From: Pseudomonas lutea
GTDB lineage: Bacteria; Pseudomonadota; Gammaproteobacteria; Pseudomonadales; Pseudomonadaceae
Assembly (NCBI RefSeq): GCF_000759445.1
Contig: NZ_JRMB01000001.1
Span: forward strand, 496,001-560,000
Direction: 5' to 3'
DNA: 64,000 nucleotides
Shown: one piece after another, positions 26,081-35,099 of the stretch
Numbering within the stretch: the first letter of the stretch is position 1
Layout: each line of letters begins with the position of its first letter
Position numbers and translations under genes: made by a program
The notes under the pieces: generated by a model
What the model was told of the DNA's origin: nothing
The model's input: only the letters and a program-made list of their open reading frames with translations
Database searches by the model: none

Positions 26081-27412
26081 TTAATGAAAGGCACGGTCGC
26101 CTGAGGAGTGACCGGCGTTGCGCATGCGACGGCCCAGGCAGATGACGGCGAGCACGCTGATCAGCGCGGTGCCGATCACATAGAAGCTCGGGGCGAGTTT
26201 GCTGCCGGTGGCGTCGATCATCCACGTCACGATCAGCGGGGCAAAGCCGCCGAACAGCGTGACCGAGAAGTTGTAGCTGAGGGCCAGGCCGGTGCCGCGA
26301 ATGCTGGTGGGAAAGATGTCGGCGAGCATCGCCGGAATCGGGCCAAGGCTGGCGGCGATCAGCACGCCAACCACCGCTTGCACCAGCAACAGGTTGGTGA
26401 CACTGGGGAAGTGATTGAGCAGCACAAACATCGGGTAGGACGACAAGCCGGTGATCAGCAGCGCAACGGTCAGCACCCTGAAGCGACCGAAACGATCGGA
26501 GAGGGTGCCGAACACCGGCGCCATCACCATCAGCGTCAGGCCTGTCACCAGCGCGCCGAGGTACGAGGAGGTCGCTGCAATGTGCAACTGCTTCAGCGCG
26601 TAGGTCGGCATGTAGAGCTTGTGAACGTAGTTGAAGGCGGTGGCGCCGGCCACCACGCCAATGGCCAGCAGCAGGCTGAGGTGCCCTTTGACCAGCACAT
26701 CGCGCAGCGGTGTTTTCTTCGGCGTGTCGGCGGCGACCTTTTTGAAGTCCGGCGTCTCGTCGATCTGGCTGCGGATGTAGAAACCCACCGGGCCGATCAG
26801 CAGGCCGACCCCGAAAGCGACGCGCCATCCCCAATCGCTGAGCTGCACATCCGTCAGCACATAGCTCAACAATGCGCTGACGCCTGCCGCCAATACGGTC
26901 GCCAGGCCCTGGGTCGACAGCTGCCAGCTGGCGAAAAAACCGCGCCGCCGCGGCTCGGCGTGTTCCACCATGAACGCCGTGGCCGCACCGAATTCGCCCC
27001 CGGTCGAGAAGCCCTGAAGCATCCGCGCCACGACGATCAGCAGCGGCGCAGCCAGCCCGATCTGTTCATAGGACGGTGTGAACGTGATCATGGCGGTGCC
27101 GATCATCATGATCAGAATCGACATCGTCAGCGATGCCTTGCGGCCGGCGCGATCAGCGTAAGAGCCCAGCACGATGGCACCGAGCGGGCGCATCAGAAAT
27201 GAAATGCCGAACGAGGCGACGCTTAGCAGCAGCGAGGTGGTTTCGTTGTCGGAGGGGAAGAACAGCTTGCCGATCACCACAGCGAAGTAGCCATAGATCA
27301 GCAGGTCGTAGAACTCCAGCGCGTTGCCGATGCTGGCGGCGACGATCTCTTTCCAGGGGCCACGCTTGCGGGCGGCGAGCGGAGCGTTCATTGCGGATGA
27401 TGATGCGGTCAT
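26081..27412 (-). CDS. MFS metabolite:H+ symporter (MHS family)
   Basis: A 443-residue symporter with twelve helices. The N-terminus reads AASIGNALEFYDLLIYGYFA, the hallmark of the MHS (ShiA/ProP/KgtP) family, followed by RPLGAIVLGSYADRAGRK between helices 2 and 3 and GFSTGGEFGAA in helix 5. It probably imports an organic acid or an acylated amino acid for the hydrolase encoded next. Its promoter region separates it from the LysR gene at 27704, which points the same way. Confidence 0.88.
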   Translation of the reverse strand: MTASSSAMNAPLAARKRGPWKEIVAASIGNALEFYDLLIYGYFAVVIGKLFFPSDNETTSLLLSVASFGISFLMRPLGAIVLGSYADRAGRKASLTMSILIMMIGTAMITFTPSYEQIGLAAPLLIVVARMLQGFSTGGEFGAATAFMVEHAEPRRRGFFASWQLSTQGLATVLAAGVSALLSYVLTDVQLSDWGWRVAFGVGLLIGPVGFYIRSQIDETPDFKKVAADTPKKTPLRDVLVKGHLSLLLAIGVVAGATAFNYVHKLYMPTYALKQLHIAATSSYLGALVTGLTLMVMAPVFGTLSDRFGRFRVLTVALLITGLSSYPMFVLLNHFPSVTNLLLVQAVVGVLIAASLGPIPAMLADIFPTSIRGTGLALSYNFSVTLFGGFAPLIVTWMIDATGSKLAPSFYVIGTALISVLAVICLGRRMRNAGHSSGDRAFH

Positions 27413-27703
27413 GGCGAGGCCCCGGCAAATTCACGATTAAGATCCCCGATCTCACCTCGGCAACCGTACCGGGTTGATCGCGTTTTGTTTTTTTATGAAT
27501 CGGTGATGGATCAGCTCATGAAGCAGCAATCATGAGTACTGGGCGAAGCGCCCGGACGGCTCGCAAGTGAGGGTCAAGGGGCTGCGTCAGGTTCGGGGCT
27601 TACTGTCGATCAGCAGGGAAGGAGGAGCAATTGCTGTTTCGGCACACGGACGGGCTTTCTCGGCACGCGGCCGGGGCATCTGCTGCTTCGGCCCGACCGG
27701 CAC

Positions 27704-28633
27704 TTAGATTTTTTCTTCGGCGCCCGTCATTGGTGCATCCTCCAGCAGCCCGTTCCAGATGTTCATCAGCCGCTCGCCGCGGTTGGCGCGCAGCCGATGC
27801 AGCGAGATATCAAAGCTGAATTGATACTGGGGGCCGGCGGCGATGACCAGGTCGCCGGCGTCGAGCGCCTTCCTGACTGCCATGCGCGGCAGCCAGGCCA
27901 GGCCGTTGCCGCGCCGGGCCATCTCAAGGATCGCCTCGTACGAATCGGCTTCGTAGATCATGCGCAGGCTCAGCCGCTGCGGCAGACCGGCAAGGTGCCG
28001 GGCGAGGGCGCCGCGCAGGGTCAGCGAGGGCGACAACGCCAGCCACGGCACCACGGGGCCCTGGCCGTCCGAGCTGATGGCAAATTGCGGGGAGCCGTCG
28101 GCCAGCGGCGCACTCACCGGCAGCAATGCCTCGGTGGTCAGCGTCATGGACTCGAAACGGTCAGGGTCGATCAGCAGATGGGTCTGAGGGCTGGAGAAAA
28201 TCAGCAGCAGGTCGACCTCGCGGGCGGCGAGCCGTCTGATCGCCTCCTGGGCGCCACTGGTCACGATGGAAACCGGGAATACGCCAAACCGTGCGGTCAA
28301 GGTTTCGTACCAGTCCGGAAAGAAGTCGCTGGCCAGCGTACGGCCCGTGGCGATTCGCAGGGGCGTGTCCTGATAGCGGCCGGAATCCTGAAACTGCGCC
28401 CTGACCGTATTCAGTCGCTCGAGCGCCTGAGTGGCAGCGTCCAGGAACAGCAGGCCGGCGGGCGTCAATGACAGCGGCTGCTTGCGCTCGATCAGCGCTA
28501 CTCCGGCCCAGTCCTCCAATGCACGGATTCTGCGGCCGAACGCCGGATGGGTGACGCAGCGGTTCTCGGCCGCCCGCGACAGGCTGCGCACCTGCGCCAG
28601 TTCAATGAAATCTTCAAGCCATTCCAACTGCAT
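27704..28633 (-). CDS. LysR-family transcriptional regulator
   Basis: A 309-residue LysR protein. ATG at 28633 gives MQLEWLEDFIELAQVRSLSRAAENR with the helix-turn-helix in residues ~1-60; here the recognition part reads VTHPAFGRRIRALEDW, the variant with HPAFGRRI instead of QSALSRRI. The effector domain follows. The frame is open to 28930 through REP sequence and is not part of the gene. It lies upstream of and in line with the MHS transporter/hydrolase pair with 291 bases between, so it is the likely regulator of that pair. Confidence 0.87.
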   Translation of the reverse strand: MQLEWLEDFIELAQVRSLSRAAENRCVTHPAFGRRIRALEDWAGVALIERKQPLSLTPAGLLFLDAATQALERLNTVRAQFQDSGRYQDTPLRIATGRTLASDFFPDWYETLTARFGVFPVSIVTSGAQEAIRRLAAREVDLLLIFSSPQTHLLIDPDRFESMTLTTEALLPVSAPLADGSPQFAISSDGQGPVVPWLALSPSLTLRGALARHLAGLPQRLSLRMIYEADSYEAILEMARRGNGLAWLPRMAVRKALDAGDLVIAAGPQYQFSFDISLHRLRANRGERLMNIWNGLLEDAPMTGAEEKI

Positions 28634-28960
28634 GGGGCCTCCCTGATATCGGTTCAGAAAGAAGACTACGTGCAGCGGGTGTGCTTCGTACATGGCTAGC
28701 ATGCAGTGCTTCAGTGGGACCGGCTTTCGCCAGGAGGAGGAGCGTAAGAGTGCTTTGATTTCCGATGGTCGCTCCCACGCTGAGCCTGGGAGCGACCACA
28801 ACGTCAACAGCTTCCCGGCTGAAGCCGGTCCCACTGGTCCACTGGTCCACTGGTCCACTGGGACCACTGGGGCCACTGGCAACAATGCCCCCCACCGGCA
28901 CCACTGACTGCGCGTATCCGCCGGTGACAACAGGGCAGCGACGCCCTGTGTCGTCTGGGA
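28634..28960. repeat. REP/hairpin region with an 8-bp tandem repeat
   Basis: A 327-base gene-free stretch between two genes on the minus strand. It holds a REP-like half near 28709-28730, a perfect 11-bp hairpin at 28767-28797 (GGTCGCTCCCA / TGGGAGCGACC), a REP element at 28811-28835, and a run of ACTGGTCC units from 28833 to about 28880 (three perfect, then two degenerate). No coding region is supported. Confidence 0.75.
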
Positions 28961-30256
28961 TTAGCGGTTGCGGGTCACTCGCCACACCGTATTGGACAGG
29001 TCGTCAGCAATGATCAGCGCGCCGCGAGGGTCCACTGTCACACCCACAGGTCGGCCATGGGTCTTGCCGTCTTTGCCCTGAAAGCCCGTCGCGAAATCCA
29101 CTGGGTCGCCCGAGGGTTTGCCATTGCTGAAGGGCACGAACACGACCTTGTAGCCCACCGGGTTATCCCGGTTCCAGCTGCCGTGCTCACCGACGAACAC
29201 GCCATCCGCAAATTTGCCACCCATTTCAGGGATTGAGAAGTCCAGGCCGAGGGCGGCCACGTGGGACCCAAGGCTGTAATCCGGTTTGATGGCCGCAGCG
29301 ACTTTTGCGGGATCCTGCGGTTGGGCGCGCGGGTCAACGTTCTGGCCCCAATAGCTGTAGGGCCATCCGTAAAAGCCGCCCTCACGGATCGACGTCAGGT
29401 AGTCCGGCACCAGGTCCGGGCCCAGCTCGTCGCGCTCGTTGGCGACCGCCCAGAGCTTGCCGGTACCCGGCTGGATTTTCAGCGCGGTCGGGTTGCGCGT
29501 GCCGGTGGCGTAGGGTTTGTGCGCGCCGGTCTGCGCATCGATTTGCCAGATTCTGGCGCGCTCCAGCTCAACTTCCATGCCGCGCTCGGTGACGTTGCTG
29601 TTCGAACCGATACCGACATACAAGGTGTTGCCATCGGGCGTGATCGCCAGTGACTTGGTCCAATGGTGGTTGATCTGCGACGGCAGCTCGGTGACGGTGA
29701 CCGGTGCACCGCTGGCTTTGGTCTGGCCTTCGACGTAATCAAAGCGCACCAGCGCATCCTGATTGGCGACGTACAATTTGCCGTTGGCATACGCCAGGCC
29801 GTAGGGGGCATTGAGGCCCTCGGCGAAGACGGTTTTCAGCTCGTATTTGCCGTCACCGTCTGCATCGCGCAGCAAGGTCAGGCGGTTGCCACCTTTGACC
29901 TTGGTATTGCCCTGCGCCTTGATGTAGCTGGCAATCACGTCCTTGGGCTTGAGCTTGGGGGCATCGGCGCCGCCTTTGCCTTCTGCCACCAGAATGTCGC
30001 CGTTGGGCAATACCAGCGTCTGGCGTGGCACGCGCAAGTCATCGGCGATCGCCGATATGCTGTAACCCTCCGGCACCGTCGGCTTCTGGTCACCCCAGGC
30101 AGCCGGCTCGGCGATCTTCATGCTGGGCAGCAAACCGCGCTGCGCTTCAGGCATTTTCGGGTCCGGGCCATGGGCTTCGTCAGTGTTTTTTTCGCCGCCG
30201 CAGGCACTCAACAAAAGTGCCATGGACAAGGCGGTCAGTGCGTAGGAATGTTTCAT
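28961..30256 (-). CDS. Sorbosone-dehydrogenase-like beta-propeller lipoprotein
   Basis: A 431-residue predicted lipoprotein. The signal ends in LLLSACGG (lipobox Cys ~19). The body is a six-bladed propeller of the GDH_B/L-sorbosone dehydrogenase family: PEGYSISAIADDLRVPRQ, LPNGDILVAEG, GLNAPYGLAYANGKLYVAN, GTRNPTALKIQPGTGKLWAVANERDELGPDL, VFVGEHGSWNR, GRPVGVTVDPRGALIIADD. Family members oxidise sugars with PQQ in the periplasm, but many lipoproteins of this group have no known substrate. ATG at 30256 overlaps the upstream DUF2231 gene by ATGA, so both are co-translated. Confidence 0.87.
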   Translation of the reverse strand: MKHSYALTALSMALLLSACGGEKNTDEAHGPDPKMPEAQRGLLPSMKIAEPAAWGDQKPTVPEGYSISAIADDLRVPRQTLVLPNGDILVAEGKGGADAPKLKPKDVIASYIKAQGNTKVKGGNRLTLLRDADGDGKYELKTVFAEGLNAPYGLAYANGKLYVANQDALVRFDYVEGQTKASGAPVTVTELPSQINHHWTKSLAITPDGNTLYVGIGSNSNVTERGMEVELERARIWQIDAQTGAHKPYATGTRNPTALKIQPGTGKLWAVANERDELGPDLVPDYLTSIREGGFYGWPYSYWGQNVDPRAQPQDPAKVAAAIKPDYSLGSHVAALGLDFSIPEMGGKFADGVFVGEHGSWNRDNPVGYKVVFVPFSNGKPSGDPVDFATGFQGKDGKTHGRPVGVTVDPRGALIIADDLSNTVWRVTRNR

Positions 30257-30681
30257 CGTGCGCCTCCCGAACGAAGGTTGGTCAGGCCGATCACCGCCGA
30301 AATGCAGCTCAGCGCGGTCACGATGACCGACAGGATCAGGCCCGAGGGCATCATTGCCCAAGCGTCCTTGGCGTGTTCAAAAGCATTCACCAGGCCCAGG
30401 CACCAGGTCACCAGCAGCAGCAGAAAATACACCGTCGGGCGGCCTTTTTTCGGGTTGGCCCGGATCAGGTTCACCAGGGCAAATAGCAACGCCAGCCCGC
30501 AAAACAACTCGCCTCCGGCGATCAGCCACGAAGCAAAGTTGCTCCACTGAATCAGGTAAGTGTTGTAGTAGGCGATATCGCTGAGTAATCCGCCGAGAAA
30601 CAGCGGCACCGTTCCTGCCAGCAGGATCGCATGCAGCGGACCGGGTAGAACCCGGTAGTGAGGGTAGGCTGTGTCAGTCAC
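30253..30681 (-). CDS. DUF2231 membrane protein
   Basis: A 142-residue protein with four predicted membrane helices (PLHAILLAGTVPLFLGGLLSDI; FASWLIAGGELFCGLALLFAL; VYFLLLLVTWCLGLVNAF; LILSVIVTALSCISAVIGL). The early HPxxxL-like motif PLHAILL and the pattern match DUF2231. Proteins of this family often accompany c-type cytochromes or PQQ-type dehydrogenases, and here the gene is coupled to the sorbosone-dehydrogenase-like lipoprotein, so a role in passing electrons from it is a reasonable guess, not shown. Confidence 0.83.
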   Translation of the reverse strand: MTDTAYPHYRVLPGPLHAILLAGTVPLFLGGLLSDIAYYNTYLIQWSNFASWLIAGGELFCGLALLFALVNLIRANPKKGRPTVYFLLLLVTWCLGLVNAFEHAKDAWAMMPSGLILSVIVTALSCISAVIGLTNLRSGGAR

Positions 30682-30974
30682 GGTAGCTCCTTATCGTTCG
30701 TCAGCTTGAGCCAGTCACAGAGGCGAGTGAAGGCGGGCAATACATTGACCAAGCGATAAGAAAGAGCGTGACGGCGGAGCGTAAGTTCAAAGGGATTACC
30801 GGCGCGATTGTCTGCGTCGCGGTTTATCGAGCGCCGAGTCCCCCCAAACTGCTTGCCGCGCATTTTGATTAAACTCTTGGGCATGTGCACACGTCTATCC
30901 CTTCAAGCCGACGCCATGCGCGTTACCGGGACAGACCAGCCCAGTGCCTGATCACTCATAAAGATCTACACCCA

Positions 30975-32555
30975 GTGGATAATCCAACCTATGCAGACCT
31001 GTCGGGGTCGGGCAGGCATATTTTCTTCGCGGCCGTGGCAACCACCCGCATGCCGATGTCCGTCACCGATCCCAATCAGCCTGACAACCCGATCATATTC
31101 GCCAACGGGGCGTTTCTGGAGCTGACCGGCTATAGCACTGACGAGCTGTACGGCCGCAACTGCCGCCTGATGCAAGGCGCCGACACTGACCCACAAGCTA
31201 TTGCGCTGATTCGAGATGCGGTGAACGCCAAATCGGAGATATCCATCGAACTGCTGAATTACCGCAAGGATGGCTCCTCTTTCTGGAATGCCTTGTTCGT
31301 GTCCCCGGTCTACAACGAGGCCGGCGAGCTCATCTATTACTTCGCTTCCCAGCTGGACGTGAGCCGCCGGCGGGATGCCGAAGAGGCGTTGCACCAATCA
31401 CAGAAGATGGAAGCGCTGGGTCAACTCACGGGTGGCATCGCCCATGATTTCAATAATCTGCTGCAGGTGATGGGCGGTTACATCGACCTGGCCGACCGCG
31501 CCGTGGCCAAGCCGGAGCTCGATACCGGGCGCGTCCAGCGCAACCTGGCGATGACCCGACATGCCATTGATCGGGCAACCACCTTGACTCAGCAACTGCT
31601 GGCGTTCTCCAGAAAGCAAAAGTTGGAGGGGCGGGTCATCAACCTCAACAACCTGATGGACTTCGCCCATAGCACGGTCGAGCGTGTGATGGGCGACGGA
31701 GTCATCCTCGAAAGCAGGCTGCATGACGGCCTGTGGAACTCACGGGTCGATCCGGCCCAGGCCGAGCTGGCCTTGCTGAACATCATTATCAACGCCCGCG
31801 ATGCGCTGGCGGGCCGCAGCAACGCAACGATCACCTTCGAGACCCGCAACGTGGATATCGCCGAAGCTGATGCCAGCCATTACGACGGAATGCCTGCCGG
31901 GCGCTACGTCTGTCTTGCGATCACCGACAATGGCTGCGGCATGCCCGAGGACGTCAGGACCCGTGTGATGGAACCGTTTTTCACCACCAAGGAGGAGGGC
32001 AAGGGCACGGGCCTTGGCCTGTCGATGGTGTACGGGTTTGCCAGACAGTCGGGCGGGACCGTGCGCATCCATTCTGAAGCGGGGGCGGGCACCACCTTGC
32101 GCCTGTATTTTCCGGCAGACGCCGCAGGGCTCTGCCTGGCGGAAGAACAGACTAAAGCTCGGGTGCTCTCCGGAAACGAGTCGATACTCATCGTTGAAGA
32201 CCGCACGGACGTGGCCGAACTGGCACGCATGGTGCTGGAAGAGCAGGGTTACCAAACCGAAACGGCGGGTAACGGCGCCGATGCGCTGGCGCTTCTGGCC
32301 AGCGGACGAGCGTTCGATCTGCTGTTCAGCGACGTTGTCATGCCCGGCGGGATGAATGGCATGGCACTGGCCCGGGCAGTCAGGAAATCCTACCCCACCA
32401 TGAAGATACTGTTGACCACCGGCTATGCCGAGGCATTTGTGAGCCCGGCTGACCGGGTGGGAGACGAGTTTCCCGTGCTGGCCAAACCTTGCTCGCCCGA
32501 CGTCCTGGCTGCCAGGATTCGACAGGCGCTCGAAGCGCCTGACGAGTCGGGCTAA
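30975..32555 (+). CDS. LOV-domain hybrid histidine kinase (blue-light sensor)
   Basis: A 526-residue soluble photoreceptor kinase. LOV domain ~15-130 with the flavin-binding signature GRNCRLMQG (adduct-forming Cys63) and [20 protein letters not shown]. The histidine box is [12 protein letters not shown] (His157), followed by [35 protein letters not shown], and a fused receiver (ILIVEDRTD; phospho-acceptor Asp in [11 protein letters not shown]). Domain order and length match the P. syringae LOV kinase. GTG at 30975 is chosen because the codons from the alternative GTG at 30885 are A/T-ending and not Pseudomonas-like. Followed after 81 bases by a GAF kinase. Confidence 0.92.
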   Translation: MDNPTYADLSGSGRHIFFAAVATTRMPMSVTDPNQPDNPIIFANGAFLELTGYSTDELYGRNCRLMQGADTDPQAIALIRDAVNAKSEISIELLNYRKDGSSFWNALFVSPVYNEAGELIYYFASQLDVSRRRDAEEALHQSQKMEALGQLTGGIAHDFNNLLQVMGGYIDLADRAVAKPELDTGRVQRNLAMTRHAIDRATTLTQQLLAFSRKQKLEGRVINLNNLMDFAHSTVERVMGDGVILESRLHDGLWNSRVDPAQAELALLNIIINARDALAGRSNATITFETRNVDIAEADASHYDGMPAGRYVCLAITDNGCGMPEDVRTRVMEPFFTTKEEGKGTGLGLSMVYGFARQSGGTVRIHSEAGAGTTLRLYFPADAAGLCLAEEQTKARVLSGNESILIVEDRTDVAELARMVLEEQGYQTETAGNGADALALLASGRAFDLLFSDVVMPGGMNGMALARAVRKSYPTMKILLTTGYAEAFVSPADRVGDEFPVLAKPCSPDVLAARIRQALEAPDESG

Positions 32556-32636
32556 AGCCCGCAGCTGATCATCAGGCTGTATGTGCATACAGTGAAACGC
32601 TATCATCGCCTTTTTTTAATGACAGTGAGCCAGCGC

Positions 32637-33851
32637 ATGTCCGAAACCGATTACACAGGCCCGTTTCCTCCCGTTGATACGATGGCCATGATTCCGGTGA
32701 TTCTGCGTCTGGTGAAGCAGACCACGGGGCTGAGGTTTTCAGCGGTGGCACGGGTCACGGCGGATCAGTGGGTGGCCTATGCGGTGGACGACTCGGTGCG
32801 CCTGGACATCAGGCCGGGTGACGAACGCGTGGTGCACGAGACGCTGTGCAATGAAGTGCGGCTGCGCCGGCGGTCACTGGCATGCGGTGCCGGCATGCGC
32901 GAGCTGGCGAACGGCCCATACGAACCGGAGAACCACATACCCCGAGACCGTCTGCAGAGCCATATTTCGGTGCCCATCATCACCTCTACCGGGTTATTCG
33001 TCGGCACGTTGTGCGGCCTCGACCCCGAACCGCAGAACTTCAATGACACCAGCGTGATCGAGACCCTGGAGTTGTTCGCCCAACTGCTGGCCAGTCATCT
33101 GGAGCTGCACACCCAGCTGAATGACAGTCAGTCCGAGCTGGGCGTTGCCGAAGAAACCGGGCGCTTGCGCGAAGAGTTTGTCGCCGTCTTGGGCCATGAC
33201 CTGAGGACGCCCATCAGCGCTGTACGCTTGAGTGCAGAGCTGCTTCAGGCGCGCGTTGAGGAGCAGCATTCCAGAAAACTGGTCGACGCCATCCACAGCA
33301 GCACGCTGCGCATGTCTGCCTTGATCGAAGACGTGCTCGACTTCACGCGCTGTCGTTTAGGCGCAAAGTTCGTGATAAACCTGAGCCGTGTCGACAACCT
33401 TTTCGAAGCCCTGACGCCGGTGATTGCCGAGATCAGGCATGCCCATCCCAAGGCCGATGTGGTCTACCGGTTCGGCGCCGCCAGGCCGGTGCGGTGCGAT
33501 TTTGGCCGGATCAGTCAGTTGGTTTCCAATCTGCTTTCCAATGCCGTTCATCATGGAGCCCCAGGCGGGCCGATCCTGATCAACGGGCATGTCGACGACC
33601 AAAGCATGGTGCTGTCGTTTTCCAACGAAGGCGCCGCCATTCACGCCGACCAGATCGATTTGCTGTTCAAGCCGTTCACCCGTGCCGAAGGCGAAAACAA
33701 GAGCGCGGGCCTGGGGCTGGGGCTGTACATCTGCTCGCAAATCGCCGAGTCCCATGGGGGCGAGTTGCACGTGCACTCCGATGACCGCCACACGGTGTTT
33801 ACTGTGCGTTTGCCGCTGCTTGTGGATAGCGTCGAACCCATGCCGGCCTGA
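32637..33851 (+). CDS. GAF-domain sensor histidine kinase
   Basis: A 404-residue soluble kinase. GAF domain ~15-160 (LVKQTTGLRFSAVARVTADQWVAYAVDD; SHISVPIITSTGLFVGTLCGLD). The phospho-acceptor box is VAVLGHDLRTPISAVR, followed by a dimerisation helix, then NLLSNAVHHG, GLGLGLYICSQIAESHGG. No receiver is fused. It follows the LOV kinase in the same direction with an 81-base gap, so the pair may share a transcript or a signalling pathway. In-frame ATGs at 32619 and 32637 are both possible starts; the latter leads directly into the folded part. Confidence 0.88.
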   Translation: MSETDYTGPFPPVDTMAMIPVILRLVKQTTGLRFSAVARVTADQWVAYAVDDSVRLDIRPGDERVVHETLCNEVRLRRRSLACGAGMRELANGPYEPENHIPRDRLQSHISVPIITSTGLFVGTLCGLDPEPQNFNDTSVIETLELFAQLLASHLELHTQLNDSQSELGVAEETGRLREEFVAVLGHDLRTPISAVRLSAELLQARVEEQHSRKLVDAIHSSTLRMSALIEDVLDFTRCRLGAKFVINLSRVDNLFEALTPVIAEIRHAHPKADVVYRFGAARPVRCDFGRISQLVSNLLSNAVHHGAPGGPILINGHVDDQSMVLSFSNEGAAIHADQIDLLFKPFTRAEGENKSAGLGLGLYICSQIAESHGGELHVHSDDRHTVFTVRLPLLVDSVEPMPA

Positions 33852-33874
33852 GGCAGTGCTCGCGCAGTGGCTGA

Positions 33875-34318
33875 TCAGCTGCGGCGTTCATAAGTCAGAT
33901 ACCCGTTCGCCGCAGTTCCCGTGCACTGGAAACCGGCGCGCTCGTAGATCCCTTTCGCCGGGTTGTCAGGGCGCACACTCAGGCATAACCTAGTGAAGCC
34001 CTGCCCGGAGGCCGCTTTCACGAAACCCTCAAGCAGTGCCGTACCGATGCCGCTGCGCCTCAGCGTGTCCGCTACGTGAAGGGTGTAGAGCTCCGCACAA
34101 TCGCCCGCGCGGGCCCATAACGAATAGCCCGCAAACTGGTTGTTCAAAACAGCGACGGTCATCCGTTCAAAATTCTCCACCCATTGCGTCAGGTGTCGCT
34201 CGGTTTGAGAGCGCCACGCGGCTTCGTGCTGCGGCTCCCATTGGCGAATGTAGGCCTCTTCACCCCGGTAGATCGCCGGGAGGTCGCTGATGACTGCCTG
34301 CCTCAGATGCAACGTCAT
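33875..34318 (-). CDS. GNAT-family N-acetyltransferase
   Basis: A 147-residue GNAT protein. The acetyl-CoA loop is RRSGIGTALLEGFV (~85-98), preceded by the beta-strand AELYTLHVADTLR and followed by NPAKGIYERAGFQ. The family acts on small molecules or protein N-termini; the substrate is unknown. ATG at 34318 is chosen over the earlier frame opening at 34369 because MTLHLRQAVISD is the typical beginning of the fold. An 11-bp tandem repeat lies just upstream. Confidence 0.83.
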   Translation of the reverse strand: MTLHLRQAVISDLPAIYRGEEAYIRQWEPQHEAAWRSQTERHLTQWVENFERMTVAVLNNQFAGYSLWARAGDCAELYTLHVADTLRRSGIGTALLEGFVKAASGQGFTRLCLSVRPDNPAKGIYERAGFQCTGTAANGYLTYERRS

Positions 34319-34382
34319 TTCATTGTCCTGTGCTTGCCTGCGAACGCGGTCTGGGTCGACTGCGAGCACCGCTGTCCATTTC

Positions 34383-34430
34383 GGTTGTGGTTCGGTTGTA
34401 GTTTGGTTGTAGTTTGGTTGTAGTTTGGTT
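34383..34430. repeat. 11-bp tandem repeat
   Basis: GGTTGT begins at 34383, 34394, 34405 and 34416, with a fifth start GGTTTC at 34427. The unit is GGTTGTAGTTT, with the first copy varying as GGTTGTGGTTC. It fills most of the 123-base gap between two GNAT genes on the minus strand, in the region where the promoter of the downstream one should lie. Confidence 0.85.
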
Positions 34431-34441
34431 TCATCCTGCGA

Positions 34442-34993
34442 TCAGCCGCTGCTGTCGAGCGGGTTCGTCAGCGCTCGCAATACGTGGTCTTCCCACACGC
34501 CGGCAATCTTCAGATAGGCCCGGGCATACCCTTCCTTTTCAAACCCCAGAGACGCCAGCAAACGCTCGCTGCGGACGTTGCGCGGCAGATGATTTGCCAT
34601 GATCCGGTGGAGCCCGATTTGCTCAAAACAATGACGGTTGCCTGCTTCCAGTGATCTTTTCATCAAGCCCTGTCCTTGCAGCGCCTGCGCCAGTGAAAAG
34701 CCCAGATAGCAGGCCTGAAAAGCCCCCCCGATGATGTGGGTGTAATTGCACCGCCCCAACATCGCTCCGCGCTTGGGGTCGACCAGAACAAAGCAGACCG
34801 AGCGCCCGGCGGCCATGGACTCCAGTTGCTGTTCCACTCGGGCCCTGGCGTTACTCAAGCTGAAATAGTGCTCATCCCGCTCGGGTTCCCAGGGTTGCAG
34901 GAAGTCGCGGTTCACCCTTTCATAATGATGAAGGGCCTCGGCGTCATCGAGGCCAAGCGTTCGCAGGCAGTAATGCTCAATGGCGTAGGTCAT
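34442..34993 (-). CDS. RimJ/RimL-type GNAT acetyltransferase
   Basis: A 183-residue GNAT protein of the RimJ/RimL subfamily (Acetyltransf_3): [28 protein letters not shown] at the start, [33 protein letters not shown] as acetyl-CoA part, [30 protein letters not shown] at the end. These enzymes acetylate ribosomal proteins, nucleotide peptides such as microcin C derivatives, or other amines. The second Met at 34993 has better initiation spacing than the one at 35002. Confidence 0.85.
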   Translation of the reverse strand: MTYAIEHYCLRTLGLDDAEALHHYERVNRDFLQPWEPERDEHYFSLSNARARVEQQLESMAAGRSVCFVLVDPKRGAMLGRCNYTHIIGGAFQACYLGFSLAQALQGQGLMKRSLEAGNRHCFEQIGLHRIMANHLPRNVRSERLLASLGFEKEGYARAYLKIAGVWEDHVLRALTNPLDSSG

Positions 34994-35099
34994 AAACCCC
35001 ATTCCTCACAACGCTCATCGCAGTGTTTGATTAACTTTCTTCCAACGAGGTATGGAAACTGCATAGCCCCTGAAACCGACAATATGATGGCGCCTTCAG

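Noticed and set aside
26108..27202. Plus-strand frame of 364 codons opposite the MHS transporter
   Set aside because: Antisense shadow with no family character; the minus strand encodes a clear twelve-helix transporter.
30885..30974. N-terminal extension of the LOV kinase from GTG 30885
   Set aside because: Codons in this stretch are A/T-ending and atypical; GTG at 30975 gives the length expected for the P. syringae-type LOV kinase.
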